A DNA stretch of 29,169 bases. Source: a virus. A program made the position numbers and the translations under genes. Shown here piece after piece: positions 1-7,260 of the stretch. The notes beneath the pieces are model-generated. The model had not been told where the DNA came from. It saw only the letters and a program-made list of their open reading frames with translations, and did not search any database. The stretch covers positions 1-29,169 of IMG/VR virus record IMGVR_UViG_3300008339_000344. One strand, 5' to 3'. The first letter of the stretch is position 1. Each line of letters begins with the position of its first letter.

Positions 1-332
1 CCAATAGCATAACTTTCAATGTTTGAACCATACCCATCATGCACAAATAATCGGGTCAACTCTAATGCATTATCTTTAGATAACCCCTCACAAATTGAGG
101 TTGCTGCTTTCGCACCAACGGGAAACCCATAAATTGCGCATCCTATCAACTTTTCTGAATTACCAAATACATCATTTTCATCACCACTATAAAATATCCC
201 AAATGCGTATCGGCACATTGTCCATGCGTGGGTATAGTGATAGGTTACAATCATATCCTTTGCTGTTGATTTAGCAATTGGATGTACCCTAACACGATTT
301 ACATCACAGTATTCTTTACCTTCAATTTTCAT
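1..332 (-). CDS. Mom-like DNA-modification protein, second copy (3' end outside window)
   Basis: I translated this partial gene by hand; it starts at ATG 332-330 and runs off the left edge, leaving about 110 residues. It is a clear paralogue of the complete mom-like gene immediately upstream: both begin MK(V/I)EGK, carry an HY(S/T)H motif near residue 32, a YGxPVG stretch near residue 70, and an ELTRL...DGYG.NIES segment near residues 93-109. Mom of phage Mu is a GNAT-fold enzyme that converts adenine in DNA to a carbamoylmethyl form, protecting phage DNA from restriction; that role is inferred here by family. The start overlaps the stop of the upstream copy by 11 nt and has no Shine-Dalgarno sequence, so translation is probably coupled. 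The C-terminal part cannot be seen. Confidence 0.75.
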   Translation of the reverse strand, partial: MKIEGKEYCDVNRVRVHPIAKSTAKDMIVTYHYTHAWTMCRYAFGIFYSGDENDVFGNSEKLIGCAIYGFPVGAKAATSICEGLSKDNALELTRLFVHDGYGSNIESYAI

Positions 333-1083
333 TTGATATAGGTTCTAATTTGTGTATTTCTTCCGTAATAATTTCACTTACCTTTGGATATGGTTGTAAG
401 GGATGTTTTATACTATTCAGTATTTTCTTCCTATTCTTTTTATCCAATATGTAAAAATATCTATGTTTCTTTGGCTCTCGCCGAATCCAAAATGGTTTTG
501 TTATTACCTTTTGTATCTGCTTTGGGTCATTTGTTCCATACCTAACAAACGATGTTCTACTATGAAACCAATCACCATCCTCATCCCACCTAAAACTCCA
601 ACTATCAGTCCATCGTAAATTATTACCCTGATACAACCAATTGGTAGATTGATACACCGTTCCCAAATGCCCTTCTTTCGGGTCTGAATATGATATAAGT
701 GCCCTAATATGAGGTGTGTTTTTCTTTAACCAATCAAATGTTTGAGAAACAAACCAACTCTCAATATTACACCCATACCCATCTTCAATCCATAAGCGGG
801 TCAACTCCAGCACCTCCGTCCGTTCTAAAAGTTCGGATATGGAGGTGCCAGAATTTCTACCCACTGGGTCACCATAACAGGCAACCCCCACCAATTTTTC
901 ATTAACCCCACCGAAAAATTGGTGTTCCCCCTCATCTAAATAAAATAAACCAATTGAGTAACTAACTTTTGTCCATAAGTGGCTGTAGTGATTTTTTATA
1001 ATCATCTCCTTTGCCACCGATTTACTAATCAACCTTACACAAAATTTGGATACATCTGAATAGTTTTTACCCTCTACTTTCAT
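322..1083 (-). CDS. mom: Mom-like adenine modification protein (GNAT-fold family)
   Basis: The 253-residue product fits the Mom family of DNA-modifying enzymes (phage Mu Mom, adenine N6 carbamoylmethylation, anti-restriction). Visible signatures are HYSH at residues 32-35, ELTRL at 93-97 leading into DGYGCNIES, and the DPxxGHxGTVYQ block at 134-145 followed by TNWLYQG, which matches the acyl-CoA/GNAT-like core of Mom. The C-terminal third is basic and may contact DNA. The ATG at 1083 has no Shine-Dalgarno sequence and lies inside the last codons of a 66-aa helix-turn-helix gene (17-nt overlap), recalling the com-mom overlap in Mu. A second, shorter-visible paralogue overlaps its 3' end. Family call is good from the motifs; substrate chemistry is inference. 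Confidence 0.75.
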   Translation of the reverse strand: MKVEGKNYSDVSKFCVRLISKSVAKEMIIKNHYSHLWTKVSYSIGLFYLDEGEHQFFGGVNEKLVGVACYGDPVGRNSGTSISELLERTEVLELTRLWIEDGYGCNIESWFVSQTFDWLKKNTPHIRALISYSDPKEGHLGTVYQSTNWLYQGNNLRWTDSWSFRWDEDGDWFHSRTSFVRYGTNDPKQIQKVITKPFWIRREPKKHRYFYILDKKNRKKILNSIKHPLQPYPKVSEIITEEIHKLEPISNEN

Positions 1084-1267
1084 AAGGCCATGTTAGTATA
1101 TGTTTCCAAGTATAACCCTTAACGATTTTACGAATATTAGCAGGTGAAACACCATTGTTCCTTGCAAGGACTCTGATGTTTCTATGTCCAACACTCCACA
1201 ACTCACGAATAGATTTTACCTGCCCCTCCGTAAGTTTATGTTTTGGATGAGATTCACCACACAACAT
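1067..1267 (-). CDS. Small helix-turn-helix protein overlapping mom
   Basis: A 66-residue basic protein. I chose the ATG at 1267 rather than upstream in-frame ATGs because a strong GAGGAG ribosome site sits 7 nt before it and the upstream gene stops just before it (TAA at 1271-1269). Residues about 11-56 read as a helix-turn-helix: KLTEGQVKSIREL, then LARNNGVSPANIRKIVKG, then a tryptophan. This pattern is common in the C-terminal DNA-binding part of phage HNH homing endonucleases, but no nuclease domain is present. It overlaps the downstream mom-like gene by 17 nt, so it is a positional counterpart of Mu com, though it lacks the zinc-finger cysteines of Com (only one Cys). It may regulate mom or simply be a free-standing DNA-binding protein. 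Confidence 0.6.
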   Translation of the reverse strand: MLCGESHPKHKLTEGQVKSIRELWSVGHRNIRVLARNNGVSPANIRKIVKGYTWKHILTWPYESRG

Positions 1268-1268
1268 A

Positions 1269-1703
1269 TTAAATCTCCTCATTAAAAGGAATTTCAGTTT
1301 GTGAGTTCTTTGCTTCCCAAAATTTATAAACGATTTTTCCAATATCAGGCTTTCTATAGTTCGGACCTTTTAAGATTTTACCATCCTCTCTATAAATTGG
1401 ATTACCATTTTCATCCAACTTTGACATATTGGAACTATGTACTTCATCAAATACATCCTCAATAATATCACCCATCCCATGTTGTAGAATTGTTCCTAAT
1501 AAGATGTATAATTGGTCGGTGAGAGCGTCTGCAATACCAACCGGGTCATCATTCTGATTTGCCTCTTTGTACTCGTTTAACTCTTCCAAACCAAGCCTAT
1601 ACCTCAAATCGCATATTTCATCCGATTGAACCATTGGGCTTTTGTAATACTTCTGACCATATACCTCGTGAAATTGCTTCACCTGCTCTAATTGCTTTTT
1701 CAT
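1269..1703 (-). CDS. MazG-like / phosphoribosyl-ATP pyrophosphohydrolase-like NTP pyrophosphatase
   Basis: A 144-residue all-alpha NTP pyrophosphohydrolase. The ExxE...DxxxD metal-binding signature is visible as E40, E41 and E44 in LEELNEY and D59 and D63 in ADALTDQ. The C-terminal LDENGNP...REDGK.LKGPNY stretch is typical of the phage PRA-PH-like branch. Such enzymes hydrolyse (d)NTPs to monophosphates and could clean the nucleotide pool or remove noncanonical nucleotides; the actual substrate cannot be read from sequence. I use the ATG at 1703 because the frame upstream offers only a TTG. There is no Shine-Dalgarno sequence; instead a Bacteroidota-type promoter ends 7 nt upstream, suggesting a leaderless transcript. 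It follows trx, nrdA and nrdB, consistent with a nucleotide-metabolism role. Confidence 0.75.
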   Translation of the reverse strand: MKKQLEQVKQFHEVYGQKYYKSPMVQSDEICDLRYRLGLEELNEYKEANQNDDPVGIADALTDQLYILLGTILQHGMGDIIEDVFDEVHSSNMSKLDENGNPIYREDGKILKGPNYRKPDIGKIVYKFWEAKNSQTEIPFNEEI

Positions 1704-1710
1704 AACTATA

Positions 1711-1742
1711 CAAATATACAAAATAATTTTTAAAGTGCCAAA
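1711..1742 (-). promoter_or_regulatory. Bacteroidota-type promoter upstream of mazG-like gene
   Basis: Read on the minus strand there is TTTG (1742-1739), a 20-nt spacer, then TATATTTG (1718-1711), a full match to TTTG-N19/20-TAnnTTTG. It overlaps the end of the thioredoxin gene. Transcription would begin at about the mazG-like ATG at 1703. Confidence 0.6.
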
Positions 1743-1966
1743 TATTCTCCTAAAGATTTTACTCCAATAATTCTTTTGAACTCTGAACCATCTTTCATCA
1801 ATATCACCGTTGGAACGCTTCTAATTCCATACGAACTTGCTAATCCAGATTCCGAATCCACATCAATCTTTTTTACAGGTATAGTTTTAGATACCTGCTC
1901 CATAATAGGAGCTAATTGTTTACAAGGTGCGCACCATTTTGCGCTAAAATACCAATATTCTATCAT
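1730..1966 (-). CDS. Thioredoxin-like protein
   Basis: A compact 78-residue thioredoxin fold. The redox motif WCAPC is at residues 11-15 and the cis-proline motif SVPTV is around P52, both in the expected places. It is shorter than cellular thioredoxins (about 105 residues), having lost the first beta-alpha unit, as many phage thioredoxins have. It lies directly downstream of the class I ribonucleotide reductase large subunit, whose C-terminus ends in a CxxC pair, so its likely job is to re-reduce that reductase. AAGGA lies about 6 nt before the ATG. There is no signal peptide, so it acts in the cytoplasm. Confidence 0.88.
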   Translation of the reverse strand: MIEYWYFSAKWCAPCKQLAPIMEQVSKTIPVKKIDVDSESGLASSYGIRSVPTVILMKDGSEFKRIIGVKSLGEYLAL

Positions 1967-1989
1967 TTTTAATCCTTTTTAATTTATTA

Positions 1990-3783
1990 TCAACCATCAC
2001 ATGAAACGCAATCTGGGTCAGTTGCTCTTGCTGCTATATCACCCCTTAATACTGATTCAGTTCTCATATAGTATAAAGTTTTGATTCCTTCTTTCCAAGC
2101 TTCCAAGTGAACTTGATTTATCCACTTTGGAGATGCTTGTGATGGGAACGCAAGATTTAACGATACGGCCTGGTCAATGTATTGTTGCCTAATCCCAGCT
2201 TGCTTTATTAATTCTAATTGATTGATTTCTTTGAATGTTTTATACACATCTTTTACCCAATCAACTTCTTTACTTTGGATTACAGTTTCGGGCATCTCCT
2301 GAATGTTTGTTAGTTTGTTTCCCAAAAATCCCCACTTTTCTAACTCATCAATCCCTTGAACCGAACCACCATCTTCTAAAATCTTATCCCAAGTTTCTTT
2401 GTTATTGATTCCAATTTTACGAAGAACCTTTTCCAACTCAGGATTCTTACGAATGAATGTTCCTTTTGAGGTTTGCTCCGTAAATACATTCGCTGCCCAA
2501 GGTTCAATGCCCGGTGAGATATTACCACTTAACTTTGAATTAGACACCGTCGGTGCTATTGCCCTCAAGTGGGTATTCCGCATTTCAGTTCCAACACACC
2601 ATAGAGGTTCACCATATTCTTTGGCCAAATCTCTACTTGCTCTTTCGCTTTCAATCTTTATTTGTGAGAATATCTTTCTCGTTTCAAATTGAGCGGGCAA
2701 CCCTTCAAATGAAATACCTCTTTGTTGTAAGTAAGTATGCCACCCAAGAACACCCAATCCCAATGCTCTCCCCTTTTCAGCAGAACGAACCGAGTTTTCA
2801 AATCCTCTCATATTCTTTGCTTTCTGAATGAACTCTTCTAATACCCCATCCAAAAACCAGATAGCAGTATAAATCAAATCAGTATCTTTCCACTCATCAT
2901 ATTTTGCAAGATTGAGTGATGATAAACAACATACAAACGAATGTGATTCATCGGTGTGTAAAGCGATTTCAGAACAAATATTGGTCATAAACACCTTCAA
3001 CCCATTTTTCTTATATGCTTCCGGGTTTTGTTTGTTTACATTTCCCTTATACATAATATAAGGTTCTCCTGTTGCTTTTCTCTTCTGCAATAACTTACCC
3101 CACTTTCTTCTTGCTTCTTCATCCCCATCCTCCAACTTACGCATAAACTTATCACCAACAACTGCGCATTGATGTAGATTAAGCGACTGGCGATTCACAT
3201 CCCCCTTTGGTTCTCTGATTTCTAACCACTCTTCAAAATCTTTATGTTCAATGTTTAGATTAACTGATGCTGCTCCCCTACGAACTGCTCCCTGATTTGT
3301 TGCAAGGATTGTAGAATCAAATATTTTACAAAATGGAACAATACCATCGGATGTTCCATTTCCAGTGATTTTGCTCCCCGCAGGTCTTATCATATTGATA
3401 CCAATACCAACACCACCACCATGCTTCGCAAGTAACATCATTTCTAAATTCTTCTGCCCAATTTCTTGAATAGAATCACCCACATCAATACCAAAACAGG
3501 AAATAGGTAATCCCCTATCTGTCCCCGTGTTTGATAAGACAGGTGTAGCAAGGTTTAACCAACCACGCCATATATAATCAAAAAACTTTGATGCAAGTTG
3601 TGGTTTATCCAATCTCCTTGCTACCGCAGTACATACCCGCCAATAAGCATCTTTGGGTTTCTCTCCTGCTAAAACATAACCTTTTGATATTGTTTTTAGG
3701 TAAACTTCAGTATGTCCCCAAGCGGGGTAATCAACTTCTTTTTCCCATCCTAATTCTTCTGCTATTTTATCTGCTGTATTCAT
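1990..3783 (-). CDS. nrdA: Class I ribonucleoside-diphosphate reductase, large subunit
   Basis: A 597-residue catalytic subunit that reduces ribonucleotides to deoxyribonucleotides. Active-site elements are present: C96 in PISCFG, the N268-x-C270-x-E272 catalytic triad in TNICSE, C285 as the partner cysteine before LSSLNL, the radical-transfer tyrosine pair Y571-Y572 in LYYMR, and a C-terminal redox pair C592/C595. The Y-Y pair and adjacent nrdB identify class I. It is about 160 residues shorter than E. coli NrdA, and no ATP-cone is visible at the N-terminus, so inhibition by dATP through that domain is probably absent. AAGGA precedes the ATG. It lies 12 nt after nrdB and before thioredoxin. 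Confidence 0.95.
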   Translation of the reverse strand: MNTADKIAEELGWEKEVDYPAWGHTEVYLKTISKGYVLAGEKPKDAYWRVCTAVARRLDKPQLASKFFDYIWRGWLNLATPVLSNTGTDRGLPISCFGIDVGDSIQEIGQKNLEMMLLAKHGGGVGIGINMIRPAGSKITGNGTSDGIVPFCKIFDSTILATNQGAVRRGAASVNLNIEHKDFEEWLEIREPKGDVNRQSLNLHQCAVVGDKFMRKLEDGDEEARRKWGKLLQKRKATGEPYIMYKGNVNKQNPEAYKKNGLKVFMTNICSEIALHTDESHSFVCCLSSLNLAKYDEWKDTDLIYTAIWFLDGVLEEFIQKAKNMRGFENSVRSAEKGRALGLGVLGWHTYLQQRGISFEGLPAQFETRKIFSQIKIESERASRDLAKEYGEPLWCVGTEMRNTHLRAIAPTVSNSKLSGNISPGIEPWAANVFTEQTSKGTFIRKNPELEKVLRKIGINNKETWDKILEDGGSVQGIDELEKWGFLGNKLTNIQEMPETVIQSKEVDWVKDVYKTFKEINQLELIKQAGIRQQYIDQAVSLNLAFPSQASPKWINQVHLEAWKEGIKTLYYMRTESVLRGDIAARATDPDCVSCDG

Positions 3784-3795
3784 CGTATCCTTAAA

Positions 3796-4788
3796 TTAAA
3801 ATATATCACCCCAATCTTCACCTTCACCTGCTTTACTATAATCGGTTGGCCTCATAGCAAAGAAATCAGTATGAGTCAATCCTCCCGTAAGGTGGTAAAA
3901 CCACTCTAAATTACCTGCACTAACTTTATCATACTCAAATATGGGGTCATAACCTAATTCAACCAATTTTTCGTTAGCTCTTTGTTTTATAAACTCTTTT
4001 AAATCTACCGCTGATAGGTTTTCTAAATCACCCATCTCAAACATCTTATCAATAAACTTTAGTTCCATCTCCACCATCAACTTTGCAGCAAACTCTATAT
4101 CTTTTCTTACCTCACCCAATAGTTCAGGAAATTCTTCACACATATGCCTGAATAACCCACATCCCATTTTAGAGTGTAAAGATTCATCCCTAACTGACCA
4201 TTTCATCTGCTGACCTACTCCTTTCAGTAAGTTTCTCATCTGAAATGAATAAAGGACTGCAAACGATGAATACAACGATACTCCCTCTGCAAACGCTGAA
4301 AAGATTGCCAAACTACGGCCTACCTCTGCTCTTGCTTTTGGGTTTGTTTGTAACTCTTCAGGTGTCCAATTTGCTGATACTTGTGTTAGGAATTCAAATT
4401 TTTCTTTGATTTCCGGCTCATGCATAAATGCAGCAAAATCTTCTAATCCCAATGTTTCATTAAGATAAGAATACGCAGTTGCGTGGATTGTTTCTTGCGA
4501 ACCAAACGCCATAGCCATCTGCCGTATCTCATGTTTTGGAAACCACTTTGTAACCATCCCTGTCCAATAATCAGAAACAGCGCATTCGGTTTGAGCGAAC
4601 CCTAATAAGATATTACCTACTAAATTCTTTTCATGCTTCTTTAAATTTTCTTTCCAATCCTTCACATCCCCTTGCATCGGAATTTCGGTATGTAACCAAA
4701 AAGCCTGCATTTGGGGTAGCCATCCATCAGTATAATATTCTGGATATTCAAATGGTTTAAACGGTATTCTCTCTTCAAATAATCCCAT
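3796..4788 (-). CDS. nrdB: Class I ribonucleoside-diphosphate reductase, small (radical) subunit
   Basis: A 330-residue R2 subunit that generates the radical used by NrdA. By spacing against E. coli R2, the metal ligands are E68, E99, H102, E168, E202 and H205, and the radical tyrosine is Y106. The first ligand is therefore glutamate instead of the usual aspartate, as in Chlamydia class Ic R2, yet the tyrosine that class Ic lacks is kept. The acidic and aromatic C-terminal tail (DWGDIF) fits the peptide that docks on NrdA. AGGAG lies upstream of the ATG, and a TATTTATA box lies 29 nt upstream, as seen before virion genes. Confidence 0.95.
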   Translation of the reverse strand: MGLFEERIPFKPFEYPEYYTDGWLPQMQAFWLHTEIPMQGDVKDWKENLKKHEKNLVGNILLGFAQTECAVSDYWTGMVTKWFPKHEIRQMAMAFGSQETIHATAYSYLNETLGLEDFAAFMHEPEIKEKFEFLTQVSANWTPEELQTNPKARAEVGRSLAIFSAFAEGVSLYSSFAVLYSFQMRNLLKGVGQQMKWSVRDESLHSKMGCGLFRHMCEEFPELLGEVRKDIEFAAKLMVEMELKFIDKMFEMGDLENLSAVDLKEFIKQRANEKLVELGYDPIFEYDKVSAGNLEWFYHLTGGLTHTDFFAMRPTDYSKAGEGEDWGDIF

Positions 4789-4817
4789 AATAATCTCCTA
4801 AAAATTTTGTGTGTAAA

Positions 4818-4825
4818 TATAAATA
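4818..4825 (-). promoter_or_regulatory. TATTTATA box upstream of nrdB
   Basis: The minus strand reads TATTTATA here, 29 nt before the nrdB ATG. The same octamer recurs before virion genes across the window. It is the reverse complement of the T4 late box, so its direction of action is inferred from gene orientation. Confidence 0.4.
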
Positions 4826-4829
4826 CATT

Positions 4830-6188
4830 TTAAAACCCAATATCACCTTTCATATCTTTGTATTTTTGTAATAAATTTTTTCTTACCAAAGTTCCCCCAT
4901 CTTTCATCTCTTTTTGGGTGTTTTGACCATCAATAGAATTATCATTGTATATCAAAATTTGCCCATTTGAAAAATTAGCTTTAGAAGGAAATGTCATTCC
5001 ATCGGGTCCAAATCGGTTTTTAATAACATGCCATCTCCCCGTCCCCGCTAACTTATCATCAATCTTCCTACTTAATGAAACTACGAAATCAGCGGTCATC
5101 AATTTGGAAAAAGAACCTGCAATTGATGTTCCCGTAATTACATCCTGCTCAGCACCACTACGATTAATTTGTGAGGCTGTGTATAATGGAACACCATACT
5201 CCCCTGCCATACCCCTTAAATCCACTATCAACTCTTCCAAAACCTCGTACCTTTTTTCTTTAGCAGAACCTTTTAACAAATCAGCGTAATCCACCACAAT
5301 TACATCAGGCTTCTTACCCTGCAGTATCATCCTATCTATATGCGCTTTTAAAGCATTCAAACCAGCAGTACCTGAATTAAACCCTTTAATAACCAAATCA
5401 CCCTTTAGCGAGCCTACCACCCTTTCAACCTCTTCCATATTGTACTTTAGGTTAGGTATAGGTATCCCAGTGAAAAAGGAATCAAATCGTTGCCCCACCC
5501 ATGCCTCCCATAATTCCAATGTATAATACACTACGGTCTTACCACCCTTAACAGCGTTTGCCGCAACATTAACCAATGACCAGGATTTACCAATACCAGG
5601 CGGTGCTGCGAATATTATTAACTCACCCATTCCAAATCCACCCTGTGTAATTTCATCTATAACATCCCACCCAGTTGGTATTGGATTTCTTGCTAAATCT
5701 TCATACCTTTGAGTTATCATTATCTTATACTCATGCCCAACATTCGTTGGTTGACCTGCTTTCATAGCAGTATCAATGGTTGATTTTATCTTATCATACT
5801 TACCCTGCTCTAAAAGTGGTATTGAATCTAAGATAGCTTGTTTAAGTGATTGATTTGTGCAAAAGTTTAAAGTTTCTTCTTTTACATAATCTAAATCATC
5901 TGATTCTAAATCCCGCCAAACCTGCTTTAAGGTATCTATTACTGATGTTTTTAGAATATCCCTCTCAATAGGGTTTATCTTCGTTTTAAGAACATCTAAT
6001 GTTGGTTTGGATTCGTAGGTATCTATGTACTCTAAAATCGTTTTACACAACCACTCAGAGGCTTCTGAGTCAAAATACTGCGGTTTTAGTATATCGTATA
6101 TCTGCCTACTAAAAACCATATCCGATAATAAAGCGGATAAGATTTTAGTTTGAAACCCCGTTCCAAATTTACTTCCAAATTTTTCCAT
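4830..6188 (-). CDS. Replicative DNA helicase, DnaB/T4 gp41 family
   Basis: A 452-residue hexameric-type helicase that unwinds DNA ahead of the replication fork. The RecA-like motor shows Walker A APPGIGKS at residues 195-202, a catalytic glutamate E225 in YTLEL, Walker B VIVVDYADLL around D300, the Q340 sensor in ASQIN and a candidate arginine finger R392 in KNRFG. Residues 1-145 are helical and correspond to the DnaB-type N-terminal and linker region. The start is fixed: an in-frame TAG lies two codons before ATG 6188, within the promoter -7 box. No Shine-Dalgarno sequence is present, so a leaderless mRNA is predicted. No primase gene is visible in the window. Confidence 0.92.
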   Translation of the reverse strand: MEKFGSKFGTGFQTKILSALLSDMVFSRQIYDILKPQYFDSEASEWLCKTILEYIDTYESKPTLDVLKTKINPIERDILKTSVIDTLKQVWRDLESDDLDYVKEETLNFCTNQSLKQAILDSIPLLEQGKYDKIKSTIDTAMKAGQPTNVGHEYKIMITQRYEDLARNPIPTGWDVIDEITQGGFGMGELIIFAAPPGIGKSWSLVNVAANAVKGGKTVVYYTLELWEAWVGQRFDSFFTGIPIPNLKYNMEEVERVVGSLKGDLVIKGFNSGTAGLNALKAHIDRMILQGKKPDVIVVDYADLLKGSAKEKRYEVLEELIVDLRGMAGEYGVPLYTASQINRSGAEQDVITGTSIAGSFSKLMTADFVVSLSRKIDDKLAGTGRWHVIKNRFGPDGMTFPSKANFSNGQILIYNDNSIDGQNTQKEMKDGGTLVRKNLLQKYKDMKGDIGF

Positions 6189-6194
6189 ATGATA

Positions 6195-6225
6195 CTAATA
6201 TACAACCTTATTTGGTTTTTTCAAA
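6195..6225 (-). promoter_or_regulatory. Bacteroidota-type promoter upstream of gp41-like helicase
   Basis: The minus strand reads TTTG (6225-6222), a 19-nt spacer, then TATATTAG (6202-6195), one mismatch to TAnnTTTG. The -7 box ends 6 nt before the helicase ATG and lies just beyond the end of the upstream nuclease gene; the -33 box is inside it. Confidence 0.55.
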
Positions 6226-7260
6226 ATTATTTTTTAAAAGATTATCCAATCTCATAAAACTATTCCTTAACCACGAATCTACATTCGCAAAAGCAGTATA
6301 TAACTTATCATACATAAACATTTTTTTAAACTCCAATAAATTTAACTTTGGATGATGATTATCTAAAATATCTCTCGTATTTGAAATAATTGATGTTGAT
6401 ATTTCAGGTAATTTTAATTGCATCAAATCGTAGTTTAATTCTATGGTTTCTACTGATTCCAATAATTTTTTTGATAGTTTATCATCGCACCGTTCTTTAA
6501 TTCCAGTGATAAACTCATTATAATCTAACTCCCCATCGTTTAAGAAATCCATTTTACCTAAAATAGTTTTCTTACCAATCCCATTCACACCTTTAATGTT
6601 ATCCGATGAATCGCCCATAATAACCCTATACCAAATAAGGTTTTGAGGCATTACACCCCACTCCTCTTTGACAATTGATTCATCGTACATTATTTTTTTG
6701 ATAGGTGAATAAACCTTAATTCTTTCATTCACCAATTGTAAAAAATCTTTATCAGATGATAGTAATATCACCTCATTTTTAAAATAGTGGTTAGCCATCC
6801 AAGCCATCAAATCATCTGCTTCTACATAATCTACCTGTAAAAGAGTTACGGGTAGGTTTTGAAGATACTCATACAAACGAATGAATTGCTTACGCATAGA
6901 TTCCTGCTGGTCCTCTATATCTTCATATCCCTGCAATCTATTCAGTCGTGTAAGGCCTGTTCTACCACCTTTATAATCGGAGTACATTTTTTTCCTCCGA
7001 TGCGAACCACCCTTACCATCAAATACAATGATAACACGAGTAGGGTTCAAATTTCTAATAGTGGCTGCGGCGGATAACAGGAAGCCTGTTATACCACCAC
7101 AGTGTTCACCATCATCGTTGAGAGCAGGGACTGCTCCGAAAACTCGGATGTACATATTCAACCCATCAATGATAAGGACTTTATCATTTAAGTTTTGATT
7201 TAAAACCTGTTGGTTTTCTTGTCCCAACTTACTCAACAAATCTTTGTAATTCTTAGTCAT
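6208..7260 (-). CDS. 5'-3' exonuclease / RNase H, FEN-1-like (T4 Rnh type)
   Basis: A 350-residue flap/5' nuclease likely to remove RNA primers and process Okazaki fragments. Metal-binding acids typical of the family are visible: D32 in LIIDGLN, D81 in VIIVFDGKGG followed by the basic arch HRRKKMYSDYK, E148-D149-D150, D170 and D172 in LLSSDKDF, and D217 and D220 in MGDSSDNIKG. GVNGIGKKT at 224-232 is the helix-hairpin-helix (H3TH) DNA-binding loop. I take ATG 7260 instead of the TTG one codon upstream. It overlaps the uvsX stop by 8 nt, so translation is coupled. It sits between uvsX and the helicase, in a replication cluster. Confidence 0.9.
   Translation of the reverse strand: MTKNYKDLLSKLGQENQQVLNQNLNDKVLIIDGLNMYIRVFGAVPALNDDGEHCGGITGFLLSAAATIRNLNPTRVIIVFDGKGGSHRRKKMYSDYKGGRTGLTRLNRLQGYEDIEDQQESMRKQFIRLYEYLQNLPVTLLQVDYVEADDLMAWMANHYFKNEVILLSSDKDFLQLVNERIKVYSPIKKIMYDESIVKEEWGVMPQNLIWYRVIMGDSSDNIKGVNGIGKKTILGKMDFLNDGELDYNEFITGIKERCDDKLSKKLLESVETIELNYDLMQLKLPEISTSIISNTRDILDNHHPKLNLLEFKKMFMYDKLYTAFANVDSWLRNSFMRLDNLLKNNFEKTK

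Noticed and set aside
403-905. Plus-strand open frames opposite the mom-like gene
   Set aside because: They lie wholly antisense to a gene with clear Mom motifs, lack ribosome sites and encode no recognisable protein.
1269-1342. Longer N-terminus for the helix-turn-helix protein (start at 1342)
   Set aside because: It would overlap the mazG-like gene by 74 nt, while the internal ATG at 1267 has a strong GAGGAG site.
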